A stretch of 6,234 nt of DNA from an uncultured Pseudomonadota bacterium (GTDB lineage Bacteria > Lernaellota > Lernaellaia > Lernaellales > Lernaellaceae). Positions 1 through 6,234 of this stretch are shown here, piece by piece. The position numbers were made by a program, and so were the translations under genes. The stretch covers positions 1-6,234 of the forward strand of contig CALBTQ010000498.1 of NCBI GenBank assembly GCA_937967875.1. Direction: 5' to 3'. Each line of letters opens with the position of its first letter. The stretch's first letter is position 1. Under the pieces are notes generated by a model that saw only the letters and a list, made by a program, of their open reading frames with translations, was not told the origin of the DNA and did no database searches.

Positions 1-45
1 GATCGTATTCGGTGACTGGAGTTCAGACGTGTGCTCTTCCGATCT
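1..45 (+). other. Untrimmed Illumina adapter (index + Read 2 primer)
   Basis: Bases 12-45 match the 34-base TruSeq Read 2 primer, beginning GTGACTGGAG and ending CTTCCGATCT. Bases 1-3 (GAT) fit the end of the P7 arm, and bases 4-11 (CGTATTCG) fit an 8-base i7 index. This is library DNA and not part of the genome. The GTG at 31 that would open the first reading frame lies inside the adapter and is not a real start codon. Confidence 0.97.
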
Positions 46-1038
46 CGCGGCGTCGAGCGTTTCAACGTCGGCGATGAGGCGGGCGATGTGGCCGTCGGCG
101 ACATCAACGGCGACGGCTGGCAGGATATGGTCGGCCTTTCCCGGGACGTACCGTTGATCCGCGCCTTCTTCGGAAAAGGCAATGGTGAATTTGAACTCGG
201 ATGGCAATCGACGGATTGCACTTCACCGTATGATTTTGCCTTGGCCGATTTCAACGGCGACGGTCATTTGGATTTGATCGTTGTGGACTATGATATCGGA
301 GGTGTCCGGATTTTCTATAACGACGGCAGCGGCTCGTTCCAGCCGCCGGTCAGCCATGAAAATTTGCTGGAAAGTGCAACCTTGCTTGCAGTCGCCGACT
401 TGAATCATGATGGCGCGCCGGACTTCGAATTGCATCATAATGGTTCAAGTGCAACCTTGCGCACGTTTCTAAATGACGGTGTGGGCAATTTTGTGCAGGC
501 CGCCCAATTGGATGATATCGATTCATTTTCAGTGTCCTTATTTGCCGATTTCAATAATGATGCCTACCCGGATTTGCTGATTGCCGGATGTATGGTGGGA
601 GAGTTCAAAATATATTTGGGCCAAGGCGATGGGACATTTCAGGCGGGGACGTCTCTGGTGACGGTCGGCTATTTTTCGAGCGCCGATGTAAGCGATGTTA
701 ACAACGACGGACATTTGGACGTTTTCGCTTGTATGCCCAACGGCTCGGATACCGATTTTATGGTTTTGCCGGGCAATGGCGACGGCACGTTTCAGGCGGC
801 GGTGCAAACGAATTCCGAGAGACTTGCCCATTTCGCGTTTTTAATCGATCCCGATATGGATGGAATCCTTGATCTGGCGGTAACATTTCCCGATTATTCC
901 ATGGGCATCGCTAATGGTGTGGGAAACGGCGAGTTCGATTATCTCGGGGCTTATGATACGCGGTTTTACATCGGTGATGAGCCGATCTTTTTTATGACCG
1001 CCTACCTCAACGGCCGTCCACCCGGCAACAAGCCCTGA
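46..1038 (+). CDS. FG-GAP/VCBS repeat protein, 5'-truncated
   Basis: The visible 330 residues are almost wholly FG-GAP/VCBS repeats, which fold as blades of a beta-propeller and occur in secreted or cell-surface bacterial proteins. Six calcium-binding loops of the form DxNxDGxxD are seen at residues 19-27, 68-76, 118-126, 168-176, 217-225 and 268-276 (residue 1 at base 46). Each is followed by a hydrophobic strand and a loop such as GNGEF, GSGSF or GDGTFQ. The fourth loop is weaker (DFNNDAYPD). The N-terminus, and with it any signal peptide, is lost in the adapter-bounded contig end. No catalytic domain is visible, so adhesion, carbohydrate binding or surface structure are all possible. The C-terminus is odd: at residue 320, where a seventh loop is due, the sequence reads [11 protein letters not shown] and stops; the rest of that repeat appears in another frame. 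Base composition is visibly lower in GC than downstream (27/60 in bases 481-540). The family call is firm; the function is unknown. Confidence 0.88.
   Translation, partial: RGVERFNVGDEAGDVAVGDINGDGWQDMVGLSRDVPLIRAFFGKGNGEFELGWQSTDCTSPYDFALADFNGDGHLDLIVVDYDIGGVRIFYNDGSGSFQPPVSHENLLESATLLAVADLNHDGAPDFELHHNGSSATLRTFLNDGVGNFVQAAQLDDIDSFSVSLFADFNNDAYPDLLIAGCMVGEFKIYLGQGDGTFQAGTSLVTVGYFSSADVSDVNNDGHLDVFACMPNGSDTDFMVLPGNGDGTFQAAVQTNSERLAHFAFLIDPDMDGILDLAVTFPDYSMGIANGVGNGEFDYLGAYDTRFYIGDEPIFFMTAYLNGRPPGNKP
100..873 (+). repeat. Six tandem VCBS calcium-loop repeats (~150 bp period)
   Basis: The DxNxDGxxD loops start at bases 100, 247, 397, 547, 694 and 847, a period of 147-153 bases (49-51 residues). 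The repeats are conserved at protein level but well diverged in DNA, so they look old. The exceptions are short: the GDGTFQA segments after loops 4 and 5 are close in DNA. Confidence 0.85.
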
Positions 1039-1110
1039 TTGTCGGTCTTGCCAAATCTTCATTTTTCGGGCATAGAAGGCAACCTTTTGTTATTCGTGGG
1101 TGTCGTTTGA
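1035..1110 (+). pseudogene. Out-of-frame remnant of a seventh VCBS repeat
   Basis: Read from base 1035, one frame gives [12 protein letters not shown], the strand that normally follows a DxNxDGxxD loop. Beyond the T5 run at about 1063-1067, the original frame gives [14 protein letters not shown] and a TGA at 1108-1110. Joined by dropping one T, the pieces read [22 protein letters not shown], which lines up with repeat 2 ([16 protein letters not shown]). From the N of the degenerate loop (base 1009) to LIVG is 26 bases where the consensus loop would use 21, so a net +5 followed later by +1 restores the frame. This suggests recent decay or sequence error at the gene's 3' end. The reading is inferred from repeat consensus only. 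Confidence 0.42.
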
Positions 1111-1123
1111 ACGGCGCGGCCCC

Positions 1124-1152
1124 TTGCCGTGACCGGCGCGGCGACCTATGGT
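1124..1152 (+). promoter_or_regulatory. Candidate weak sigma70-type promoter
   Basis: TTGCCG (1124-1129) and TATGGT (1147-1152) are separated by 17 bases, each matching four of six consensus positions. They lie 45 bases upstream of the ATG at 1197, in the only sizeable gap of the window (1039-1196), where a promoter for the five-gene unit is expected. A second TATAGT at 1161-1166 has no well-spaced -35. In GC-rich DNA of unknown lineage this match is weak. Confidence 0.25.
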
Positions 1153-1196
1153 ATGTTGATTATAGTATTGTTCATTGTGTGCGGCGGGTGAAAACA

Positions 1197-1976
1197 ATGA
1201 CGGACGAACCACAGGGCGATTTAATCGCCACGCTCGACGATCTCGTGCGATCGGTGCAGGCCATGCGCTCGCTTGGCCGGCGGCTGTCGGTGCGCGAGGA
1301 GAAGCTCGTCGCCCTGGCGCAGGCCCGCCCCAAACCGAGGATGCGCATCATGGAACAACCGCCCGCCGACGATCTCCGCCCGCAAGGCGACCACACCATC
1401 GCCGCGCCCGCATCGCTCGAAGCGGTGCGCGCCGCGCTGGGCGATTGCCGACGCTGCAAGCTGGCCGGCGGCCGTCAGCACATCGTCTTCGGCGAGGGCA
1501 ATCCCAAGGCCGAGTTGATGTTCATCGGCGAAGCGCCCGGGGCCGACGAAGATCGGCAGGGTCGGCCGTTTGTCGGGCGCGCCGGGCAGTTGCTGACCAA
1601 GATGATCGAGGCGATGGGCAAAACGCGCGAGGACGTGTACATCGCCAACATTCTCAAGTGCCGGCCGCCGGACAACCGCGACCCGCAGCCCGACGAAGTG
1701 GAGATGTGCGAGCCGTTCTTGCTGCAGCAGATCCGCGTCATCCGCCCGCGGGTGATCGTCGCCCTGGGGCGCATCGCGGTGCAGACGCTGCTCAAGGACG
1801 CCACGCCCATCAGCCGCCTGCGCGGCCGCTGGCATTTGTACGCGGGCATCCGGCTGATGCCGACGTTCCACCCGGCTTACCTGCTGCGCAATGCGGCGGG
1901 CAAAAAGCCGGCGTGGGAGGATCTGCAACAGGTGATGGCCGAACTCGGCTGGCCGCTGCCGAACAAGAAAGGATAA
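1197..1976 (+). CDS. Uracil-DNA glycosylase, family 4 (4Fe-4S)
   Basis: This 259-residue enzyme should remove uracil from DNA, from cytosine deamination or dUTP misincorporation, starting base excision repair in the cytoplasm. The family 4 signature is complete: motif [17 protein letters not shown] at residues 111-127 and the second active-site motif HPAYLLR at 225-231. The four iron-sulphur cysteines are present as CRRC (84, 87), KCRPP (155) and EMCEPF (171). The catalytic domain spans about 73-255. The first 70 or so residues are an extension with a charged, probably helical part (about 8-44) followed by a Pro/Arg-rich linker, longer than in the minimal thermophile enzymes of about 200 residues. 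The ATG at 1197 was chosen because the in-frame TTG at 1107 would add 30 Arg/Cys-rich residues without family similarity and would swallow the intergenic region. The ribosome site is modest (GGGTG at 1186-1190). It is the first gene of the apparent operon, and its stop lies 4 bases before the next start. Confidence 0.95.
   Translation: MTDEPQGDLIATLDDLVRSVQAMRSLGRRLSVREEKLVALAQARPKPRMRIMEQPPADDLRPQGDHTIAAPASLEAVRAALGDCRRCKLAGGRQHIVFGEGNPKAELMFIGEAPGADEDRQGRPFVGRAGQLLTKMIEAMGKTREDVYIANILKCRPPDNRDPQPDEVEMCEPFLLQQIRVIRPRVIVALGRIAVQTLLKDATPISRLRGRWHLYAGIRLMPTFHPAYLLRNAAGKKPAWEDLQQVMAELGWPLPNKKG
1968..1973 (+). promoter_or_regulatory. Ribosome binding site supporting a GTG start
   Basis: AAAGGA lies 7 bases upstream of the GTG at 1981, overlapping the last codons of the glycosylase gene. 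It supports GTG as the start of the NfeD gene, as does the signal peptide that begins immediately after it, and suggests translational coupling. Confidence 0.6.
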
Positions 1977-1980
1977 CGCC

Positions 1981-3312
1981 GTGCGCCACGCGCGAATCAC
2001 GATTTATCTGTTGTTGCTGCTCATGGGCTTGGGCCTGTGGGCTTACGCGCAGGAAGAGCCGCCCGCCGCGACGCCCATCGTGCAGGTGATCACGATCAAC
2101 GGGACGATCAACCCGGGCAGCGCCGAGTTCATCGTCGCGTCGATCGATAAAGCGGAGCGCGACGGCGCGGCGGCGCTGGCCATCGAGCTGGACACCCCCG
2201 GCGGTCTGGTCGATTCGACGCGCGACATCGTGCAGAAGATGCTCGCCGCCAACGTGCCGGTCATCGTCTACGTCACGCCCAAGGGCGCGCACGCGGGCAG
2301 CGCCGGGGTGATGGTCACCCTCGCCGGACACATCGCGGCGATGGCCCCCTCGACCTCGATCGGCGCGGCCAGCCCGGTGTCGATGACCGGCGAGATGGAC
2401 GAAGTCATGAAGGCCAAGGCCTTCAACGACATTTCCGCCTTCGTCGAGGGCATCGCCGAGGCGCGCGGACGCAACGTCGAATGGGCGAAGAAGGCGGTCA
2501 CCGAGGCCGACGCGGTCACCGCGACGCGCGCGGTCAAGCTCAACGTGGTCGACTTCGTCGCCGAGGATCTTGACGACGTGCTGACCCAGGCCGACGGCCG
2601 CGAGGTGAAGCTGGGCAACGGCACGACGGTCACGCTGGCGCTTAAAGGCGCACGGCAAGAGCCGCAGCAAATGAGCCTCAAGCACAAGATCATCTTCTAC
2701 CTGGCCGATCCGAACCTGGTGTACTTTTTCATGATCATCGGCATGCTCGGCCTGTACGCCGAGTTTTCGCATCCGGGGCTGATCTTCCCCGGCGTGCTCG
2801 GCGGCATCTGCATTCTGCTGTTTCTGGTCAGCACGCAAATTCTGCCGATCAACACGGTGGGGCTGATCCTGATCGCGGGCGGCCTGGTCTTATTCATCCT
2901 GGAATTCAAGTTCACCAGTTACGGTCTGCTGACCTTGGGAGGAATCGCGCTGATGGTGTTGGGTTCGCTCTTTTTGTTCGATGCGCCCGAGAAGGTGTAT
3001 CAGACGCCGAGCTTCAAACTGCAGGTGTCCTGGGGATTGATTCTGCCCAGCGTGCTGGCGTTGGGCGGCTTCACGTTGTTCGTCGCCTACAAGGTGCTGC
3101 GAGCGCAGATCGGCAAAGGGCTGACCGGCCAGGAGGGCATCGTCGGCGAACTGGGCGTGGCGACCACCGACGTGCACCACGAAGGCAAGGTGCGCGTACA
3201 AGGCATTTATTGGGACGCGTCGTCGGCGCAGCCGATCGCGAGCGGCAGCCGGATCCGCGTGACGGCGACCGATGGGTTGAAATTGAAAGTCGAGAAAATC
3301 GAGGAGGCATAA
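1981..3312 (+). CDS. nfeD: NfeD-family membrane serine protease (long form, ClpP class)
   Basis: The 443-residue product is a full-length NfeD1b-type protein, an integral membrane protease that works with a slipin. Residues 1-23 form a signal peptide ending AYA before QEEPP. The ClpP-like protease domain covers about 32-225, with DTPGG at 71-75, the nucleophile serine S107 in AHAGSAG, and the probable general-base lysine K146 in KAFND (K144 is the alternative). This is the Ser-Lys dyad known from the archaeal homologue PH1510. Five hydrophobic segments follow at about 245-262, 265-286, 291-308, 313-334 and 351-373. The C-terminal NfeD OB-fold runs from about 380 to 443, starting [13 protein letters not shown]. 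The protease domain should lie outside the cytoplasmic membrane. The gene begins with GTG 4 bases after the glycosylase gene and ends 1 base before the slipin gene, the classic NfeD-slipin arrangement. Both catalytic residues are present, so an active protease is expected. The family is certain; the physiological substrate is inferred. Confidence 0.95.
   Translation: MRHARITIYLLLLLMGLGLWAYAQEEPPAATPIVQVITINGTINPGSAEFIVASIDKAERDGAAALAIELDTPGGLVDSTRDIVQKMLAANVPVIVYVTPKGAHAGSAGVMVTLAGHIAAMAPSTSIGAASPVSMTGEMDEVMKAKAFNDISAFVEGIAEARGRNVEWAKKAVTEADAVTATRAVKLNVVDFVAEDLDDVLTQADGREVKLGNGTTVTLALKGARQEPQQMSLKHKIIFYLADPNLVYFFMIIGMLGLYAEFSHPGLIFPGVLGGICILLFLVSTQILPINTVGLILIAGGLVLFILEFKFTSYGLLTLGGIALMVLGSLFLFDAPEKVYQTPSFKLQVSWGLILPSVLALGGFTLFVAYKVLRAQIGKGLTGQEGIVGELGVATTDVHHEGKVRVQGIYWDASSAQPIASGSRIRVTATDGLKLKVEKIEEA
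3301..3307 (+). promoter_or_regulatory. Strong Shine-Dalgarno for the slipin gene
   Basis: GAGGAGG overlaps the last codons of nfeD and sits 6 bases upstream of the ATG at 3314. It is the best ribosome site in the window and selects ATG 3314 over the in-frame ATGs at 3326 and 3335. It suggests the slipin is made in larger amounts than its protease partner. Confidence 0.75.
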
Positions 3313-3313
3313 C

Positions 3314-4081
3314 ATGGGTGGCAGCATGGCGGCAATGGGCGTGGCGATCGTCTTGGGCATCGCCGTATTGATCGTTCTTTCGGGCATTCGCATTCTCAAC
3401 GAATACGAGCGGGGCGTCATTTTCCGCTTCGGCCGCATTTCGGTGACCAAGCAGCCGGGCATCCGCTGGATCATCCCCTTCGTCGACCGCATGGTGCGCA
3501 TCAGCACGCGCATCATCGCCACCGACGTGCCGCCGCAGGACGTGATCACCAAGGACAACGTCTCGGTGAAGGTCAACGCGGTGATCTACTTCAAAGTGAT
3601 GGATCCGATCAAGGCCGTCATCGAGGTGGAAAATTACCTGTACGCGACTTCGCAGTTCAGCCAGACCACGCTGCGCTCGGTGCTGGGTCAGAGCGACCTG
3701 GACGAGCTGCTGTCCGAGCGCGAGAAGATCAACATGGAGCTGCAGACGATCATCGACAAGCACACCGATCCCTGGGGCGTGAAGGTCACCGCGGTCGAGG
3801 TCAAGCACGTCGACCTGCCGCAGGAAATGCAGCGCGCCATGGCCAAGCAGGCCGAGGCCGAGCGCGAACGCCGCGCCAAGATCATCAACGCCGACGGCGA
3901 GTTCCAGGCGTCCGCCAAGCTGTCGGAAGCGGCCGACATCATCAGCCGCAACCCGGTCGCCTTGCAGTTGCGCTACCTGCAGACGCTGGCGGAAATCTCG
4001 ACCGAGAACAACTCGACGACAATCTTCCCGATTCCCATCGACCTGTTCAAAATGTTCCTCGACAAGAAATCCGAAAGCTGA
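3314..4081 (+). CDS. Slipin (SPFH/stomatin-like membrane protein)
   Basis: The 255-residue protein has one N-terminal hydrophobic segment (about 8-26) followed directly by [13 protein letters not shown] (29-41), the typical opening of the SPFH/Band 7 domain. That domain runs to about 175 and includes [11 protein letters not shown] (48-58) and [19 protein letters not shown] (118-136). A charged, alanine-rich helix at about 170-205 ([21 protein letters not shown]) should be the oligomerising coiled coil. The C-terminus holds [13 protein letters not shown] and the hydrophobic stretch [15 protein letters not shown] (235-249). Slipins form large membrane-bound rings or scaffolds that organise membrane microdomains. 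In Pyrococcus horikoshii the C-terminal hydrophobic region of the slipin PH1511 is cut by its NfeD partner. The start lies 1 base after the nfeD stop with a strong ribosome site, so the two are surely co-translated. The length is normal and no residues appear missing. Confidence 0.95.
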   Translation: MGGSMAAMGVAIVLGIAVLIVLSGIRILNEYERGVIFRFGRISVTKQPGIRWIIPFVDRMVRISTRIIATDVPPQDVITKDNVSVKVNAVIYFKVMDPIKAVIEVENYLYATSQFSQTTLRSVLGQSDLDELLSEREKINMELQTIIDKHTDPWGVKVTAVEVKHVDLPQEMQRAMAKQAEAERERRAKIINADGEFQASAKLSEAADIISRNPVALQLRYLQTLAEISTENNSTTIFPIPIDLFKMFLDKKSES

Positions 4082-4091
4082 GTGAACGACG

Positions 4092-5258
4092 ATGGGCGAC
4101 GCGGCGATGAAAAATCAGAATAACGGCGAATTGGAAGCCCTGCGCGCCGAAGTGGCCCGCCTACGCGAACGCGTCGAGGATCTGCAAAACGAAAAAGAGG
4201 AGCTGACCGAGCGTACGCTCGAACTGTTCAGCCTCTTTGAGTTGACCAGCGCCCTGACGACCAACGTGCGCTTCGACCAACTGTCTTCCGATTCGATGGA
4301 CTGGATCGGCGATCTGCTGGGCATCGAGCAATTCAGCATTCTGCTGCAGGATCCGACCGACAAACGGTTGTATATCCGCGCCGCGCTGGGCATCCCGCAG
4401 CAGGCGCGCGAGCAATGCGTGATCACCCCGCCCGAGGGCGTGGCCGGGCACGTGTTTTCCACCGGCGAGGCGATGTACATCCCCGACGTGACCAACGAGC
4501 CGCGCTACCTGTATTACAAGGGGCTCAATCCGCAGGGCGGCAGTCTGCTCTCGGTGCCCCTGGTCGACGACGACCTGGTCGCCTTCGGCGTGCTCAACAT
4601 CAGCAAGCCCGAACCCAACGCCTTTTCCGATCGCGACCTCGCGCTGTTTGCGACCGTCGCGCTGCACGTGGGCAACCTGGTGCTCAATTACACGTCCTAC
4701 CGGCGGATGCAGGAACTGTCGCTGACCGACGAGCTGACCCAGGCGGCCAACCGGCGCGCGTTTTTCGAGACGCTCGAACGCGAGCACGAGCGGCACCGGC
4801 GCTACGGCAAGAACTATTCGCTGCTGTTGATCGACATCGACTACTTCAAGCGCTACAACGACCGCCACGGCCACCTCGAGGGCGATCTGGCGCTGCGCCG
4901 CATGTCCGAGATCATCTGCGGCCGGCTGCGCAAACCCGACTTTTTCGCCCGCTACGGCGGCGAGGAATTCGCGGTCATCGCCTCGCAAACCGACCGCGAG
5001 GAAGCGCGGGCGCTGGCCGAGTCGTTGCGCAAGAAAGTCGAACGCACGAAATTCAAACTGACCAACGGCCAACCGGCGTCGGAGCTGTCGATCACCATCG
5101 GCGTGGCCGCTTACCCCGACCACGGCGATCGCGCGATCGACGTGCTCGACCGGGCCGACAAGGCGCTGTACTTCGGCAAATCGCGCGGGCGCAACATCGT
5201 CTCGGTCGATGTCCCGTGCGAGGATCCGTTCGCCGCTTCGCCGAAAGAAACCGTCTGA
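4092..5258 (+). CDS. GAF-domain diguanylate cyclase (GGEEF, with I-site)
   Basis: The 388-residue product should make cyclic di-GMP from two GTP. Residues 9-45 form a charged coiled coil, about 46-200 a GAF sensor domain (PEGVAGHVFSTGEAMYIPDV at 114-132, LLSVPLV, GVLNIS), and about 208-372 the GGDEF domain, opening LTDELTQAANRRAFF. The catalytic signature is GGEEF at 289-293. The expected metal ligands D248 and E291 and the guanine-binding N256 and D265 (YNDRHGHLEGD) are present. RKPD at 280-283 lies exactly five residues before GGEEF and forms the inhibitory I-site, so product feedback is expected. There is no signal peptide or membrane segment, so the enzyme is soluble; the GAF ligand cannot be read from sequence. 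The start is uncertain: ATG 4092 and ATG 4107 (MKNQNNGELEAL) are both possible and neither has a good Shine-Dalgarno site. Residue numbers use 4092. The gene lies 10 bases after the slipin stop, so translational coupling is likely. Confidence 0.95.
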   Translation: MGDAAMKNQNNGELEALRAEVARLRERVEDLQNEKEELTERTLELFSLFELTSALTTNVRFDQLSSDSMDWIGDLLGIEQFSILLQDPTDKRLYIRAALGIPQQAREQCVITPPEGVAGHVFSTGEAMYIPDVTNEPRYLYYKGLNPQGGSLLSVPLVDDDLVAFGVLNISKPEPNAFSDRDLALFATVALHVGNLVLNYTSYRRMQELSLTDELTQAANRRAFFETLEREHERHRRYGKNYSLLLIDIDYFKRYNDRHGHLEGDLALRRMSEIICGRLRKPDFFARYGGEEFAVIASQTDREEARALAESLRKKVERTKFKLTNGQPASELSITIGVAAYPDHGDRAIDVLDRADKALYFGKSRGRNIVSVDVPCEDPFAASPKETV

Positions 5259-5266
5259 TCGTACCG

Positions 5267-6189
5267 ATGATGAAACTCGCCGATTTCGATTACGAGCTGC
5301 CGTCCCGACTCATCGCGCAGCATCCGGCCGAGCGCCGCGACGGCAGCCGGTTGCTGGTGGTGCCCGCCGCCGGCGATTTCGCGCACCGACTTTTTCCCGA
5401 CATCCTCGACCTGCTACGCCCCGGCGACCTGCTGGTGCGCAACGTCACGCGCGTGTTTCCCGCGCGGCTGATCGGCAAGCGCGACAGCGGCGGACGCGTC
5501 GAACTGCTGCTGCTGCGCCCGCTGGCCGAACCGGGGGTCGTCTGGCAGACGATGGCCCGCCCGGCGCGGATGCTGCGCCCGGGCAAGCGGTTGCTGTTCG
5601 GCGACCTGACCGCGACGGTCGAACGCAAACTCGACGACGGCACGGTCGCGGTCGCCTTCGCCGATGCGGGCGACGATTTCTTCGCTCGTCTGCAGCGCGT
5701 CGGACGCATGCCGCTGCCGCCGTACATCGCCCGCCGGGACGACGAGGACCCGGCGGTCATCGCGCAGGACAAGCAGCGCTACCAGACCGTCTATGCGCGC
5801 GAGACCGGCGCCGTGGCCGCGCCGACGGCGGGGCTGCACTTCACCGAAGAGCTGTTCGCCGCCGTCGCCGCGCGCGGGGTGGAGATCGCCGAGGTGACGC
5901 TGCACGTGGCCGCCGGGACGTTTCTGCCGGTGCGCGTGGAGAACCTCGTCGAGCACCAGATGCACCACGAGTGGTACGAATTGCCGCCGCAAACCGCCGC
6001 GGCCGTCGCCGCCTGCCGCGCACGGGGCGGGCGGGTGATCGCCGTGGGCACGACTTCCTCGCGCGTACTGGAAACCTGCGGGCGCGCCGGCGGCCTGGTC
6101 GAATCGGGGCGCGGCGAAACCGACCTGTTCATTTATCCGGGCTATCGCTGGAAAGTCGTCGACGCGCTGCTGACCAATTTTCATCTTCC
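5267..6189 (+). CDS. queA: tRNA preQ1(34) S-adenosylmethionine ribosyltransferase-isomerase QueA, 3'-truncated
   Basis: QueA transfers and rearranges the ribosyl group of S-adenosylmethionine onto 7-aminomethyl-7-deazaguanine at wobble position 34 of tRNAs for Asn, Asp, His and Tyr, giving epoxyqueuosine, the penultimate queuosine precursor. About 307 residues remain of a family norm near 340-350. Family motifs are clear: DFDYELP (6-12), RVFPARL (62-68), GRMPLPPYI (146-154), RYQTVYA (171-177), APTAGLHFT (185-193), VTLHVAAGTFLPVR (210-223), HQMHHEWYEL (230-239), GTTSSRVLET (261-270) and TDLFIYPGYRW (285-295). It ends at LLTNFHLP, just before the conserved C-terminal tail. The remaining codons up to the stop at about 6211 are adapter, so the apparent ending DRKSVV is false. 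Two small departures from the usual consensus are NVTRV (commonly NDTRV or NNTRV) and HVAAGTF (commonly HVGAGTF). The start is ATG 5267 or the adjacent ATG 5270; the latter gives the usual MKL opening. No Shine-Dalgarno is evident, and the 8-base gap from the upstream stop suggests coupling. Confidence 0.96.
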
Positions 6190-6234
6190 AGATCGGAAGA
6201 GCGTCGTGTAGGGAAAGAGTGTAGATCTCGGTGG
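6190..6234 (+). other. Untrimmed Illumina universal adapter (reverse complement)
   Basis: From AGATCGGAAGAGCGTCGTG onward the sequence matches the reverse complement of the TruSeq universal adapter, ending AGATCTCGGTGG. There is no i5 index between the Read 1 primer part and the P5 part, consistent with a single-index design. Base 6190 could be either genomic or the first adapter base, since the Pro codon it completes tolerates any third base. Confidence 0.97.

Noticed and set aside
31..45. GTG start of the first reading frame
   Set aside because: It lies in the Illumina adapter; the real gene enters from beyond the contig end.
1111..1130. Hairpin ACGGC...GCCGT as a terminator after the repeat gene
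   Set aside because: Only five base pairs with a ten-base loop and no T-tract after it.
1107..1196. TTG at 1107 as the uracil-DNA glycosylase start
   Set aside because: It adds 30 residues without family similarity, lacks a ribosome site, and overlaps the TGA at 1108 and the only candidate promoter.
1175..2089. 304-residue plus-strand frame overlapping the glycosylase gene
   Set aside because: An Arg/Ala-rich shadow of GC-rich coding DNA with no family motifs, while the other frame has complete UDG motifs.
1810..2838. 342-residue minus-strand frame over nfeD
   Set aside because: His/Arg/Asp-rich low-complexity antisense shadow of a well-identified gene.
4161..5123. 320-residue minus-strand frame over the cyclase gene
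   Set aside because: Antisense shadow; no motifs and no ribosome site, opposite to a complete GAF-GGDEF gene.
4415..5266. Upstream extension of the queA frame as a fusion domain
   Set aside because: The extension is Arg-rich out-of-frame reading of the cyclase gene; QueA similarity begins precisely at ATG 5267/5270.
46..6189. Mobile element, CRISPR array, tRNA or riboswitch
   Set aside because: No transposase or integrase motifs, no terminal inverted repeats, no regularly spaced repeats outside the protein-level VCBS units, and no tRNA-like fold noticed; the only gap over 100 bases is 1039-1196.
6190..6211. queA C-terminus DRKSVV
   Set aside because: Encoded by adapter sequence; the conserved QueA tail is missing because the contig ends.

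Overview
The window is one bacterial contig with uncloned sequencing adapter left on both ends. Bases 1-45 are an Illumina index stub plus the TruSeq Read 2 primer, and bases 6190-6234 are the reverse complement of the TruSeq universal adapter. Genuine DNA is therefore about 46-6189. All genes lie on the plus strand, and both terminal genes are cut by adapter, not by a natural stop.

The source looks like a GC-rich Gram-negative bacterium, perhaps deltaproteobacterial or myxobacterial in the old broad sense. The evidence is the codon bias towards G/C in third positions, a bacterial tRNA queuosine gene, a c-di-GMP enzyme and an FG-GAP/VCBS repeat protein. The lineage is inference; there is no rRNA or other taxonomic marker.

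Layout: (1) 46-1038, the 3' part of a VCBS/FG-GAP repeat protein with six calcium-loop repeats of about 50 residues. Its reading frame breaks exactly where a seventh repeat should begin, and the rest of that repeat can be read out of frame to base 1110. (2) 1111-1196, a short spacer with a weak candidate promoter. (3) 1197-6189, five tightly packed genes with gaps of 4, 1, 10 and 8 bases, almost certainly one operon: family 4 uracil-DNA glycosylase, long NfeD membrane serine protease, slipin (SPFH/stomatin-like), soluble GAF-GGDEF diguanylate cyclase, and queA (3'-truncated).

The core of the operon is the well-known NfeD-slipin pair: a membrane-anchored ClpP-class protease and its stomatin-like partner and probable substrate. 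Around it sit DNA repair (uracil removal), c-di-GMP signalling and tRNA wobble modification. These have no established link with one another, so the clustering may be co-expression of housekeeping functions. The diguanylate cyclase beside the membrane scaffold pair is the most suggestive juxtaposition. I see no mobile element, CRISPR array, tRNA or rRNA, and no clearly new biological system. The most notable observations are the frame-broken seventh repeat, the composition change near 1040-1200, and the adapter-bounded ends.
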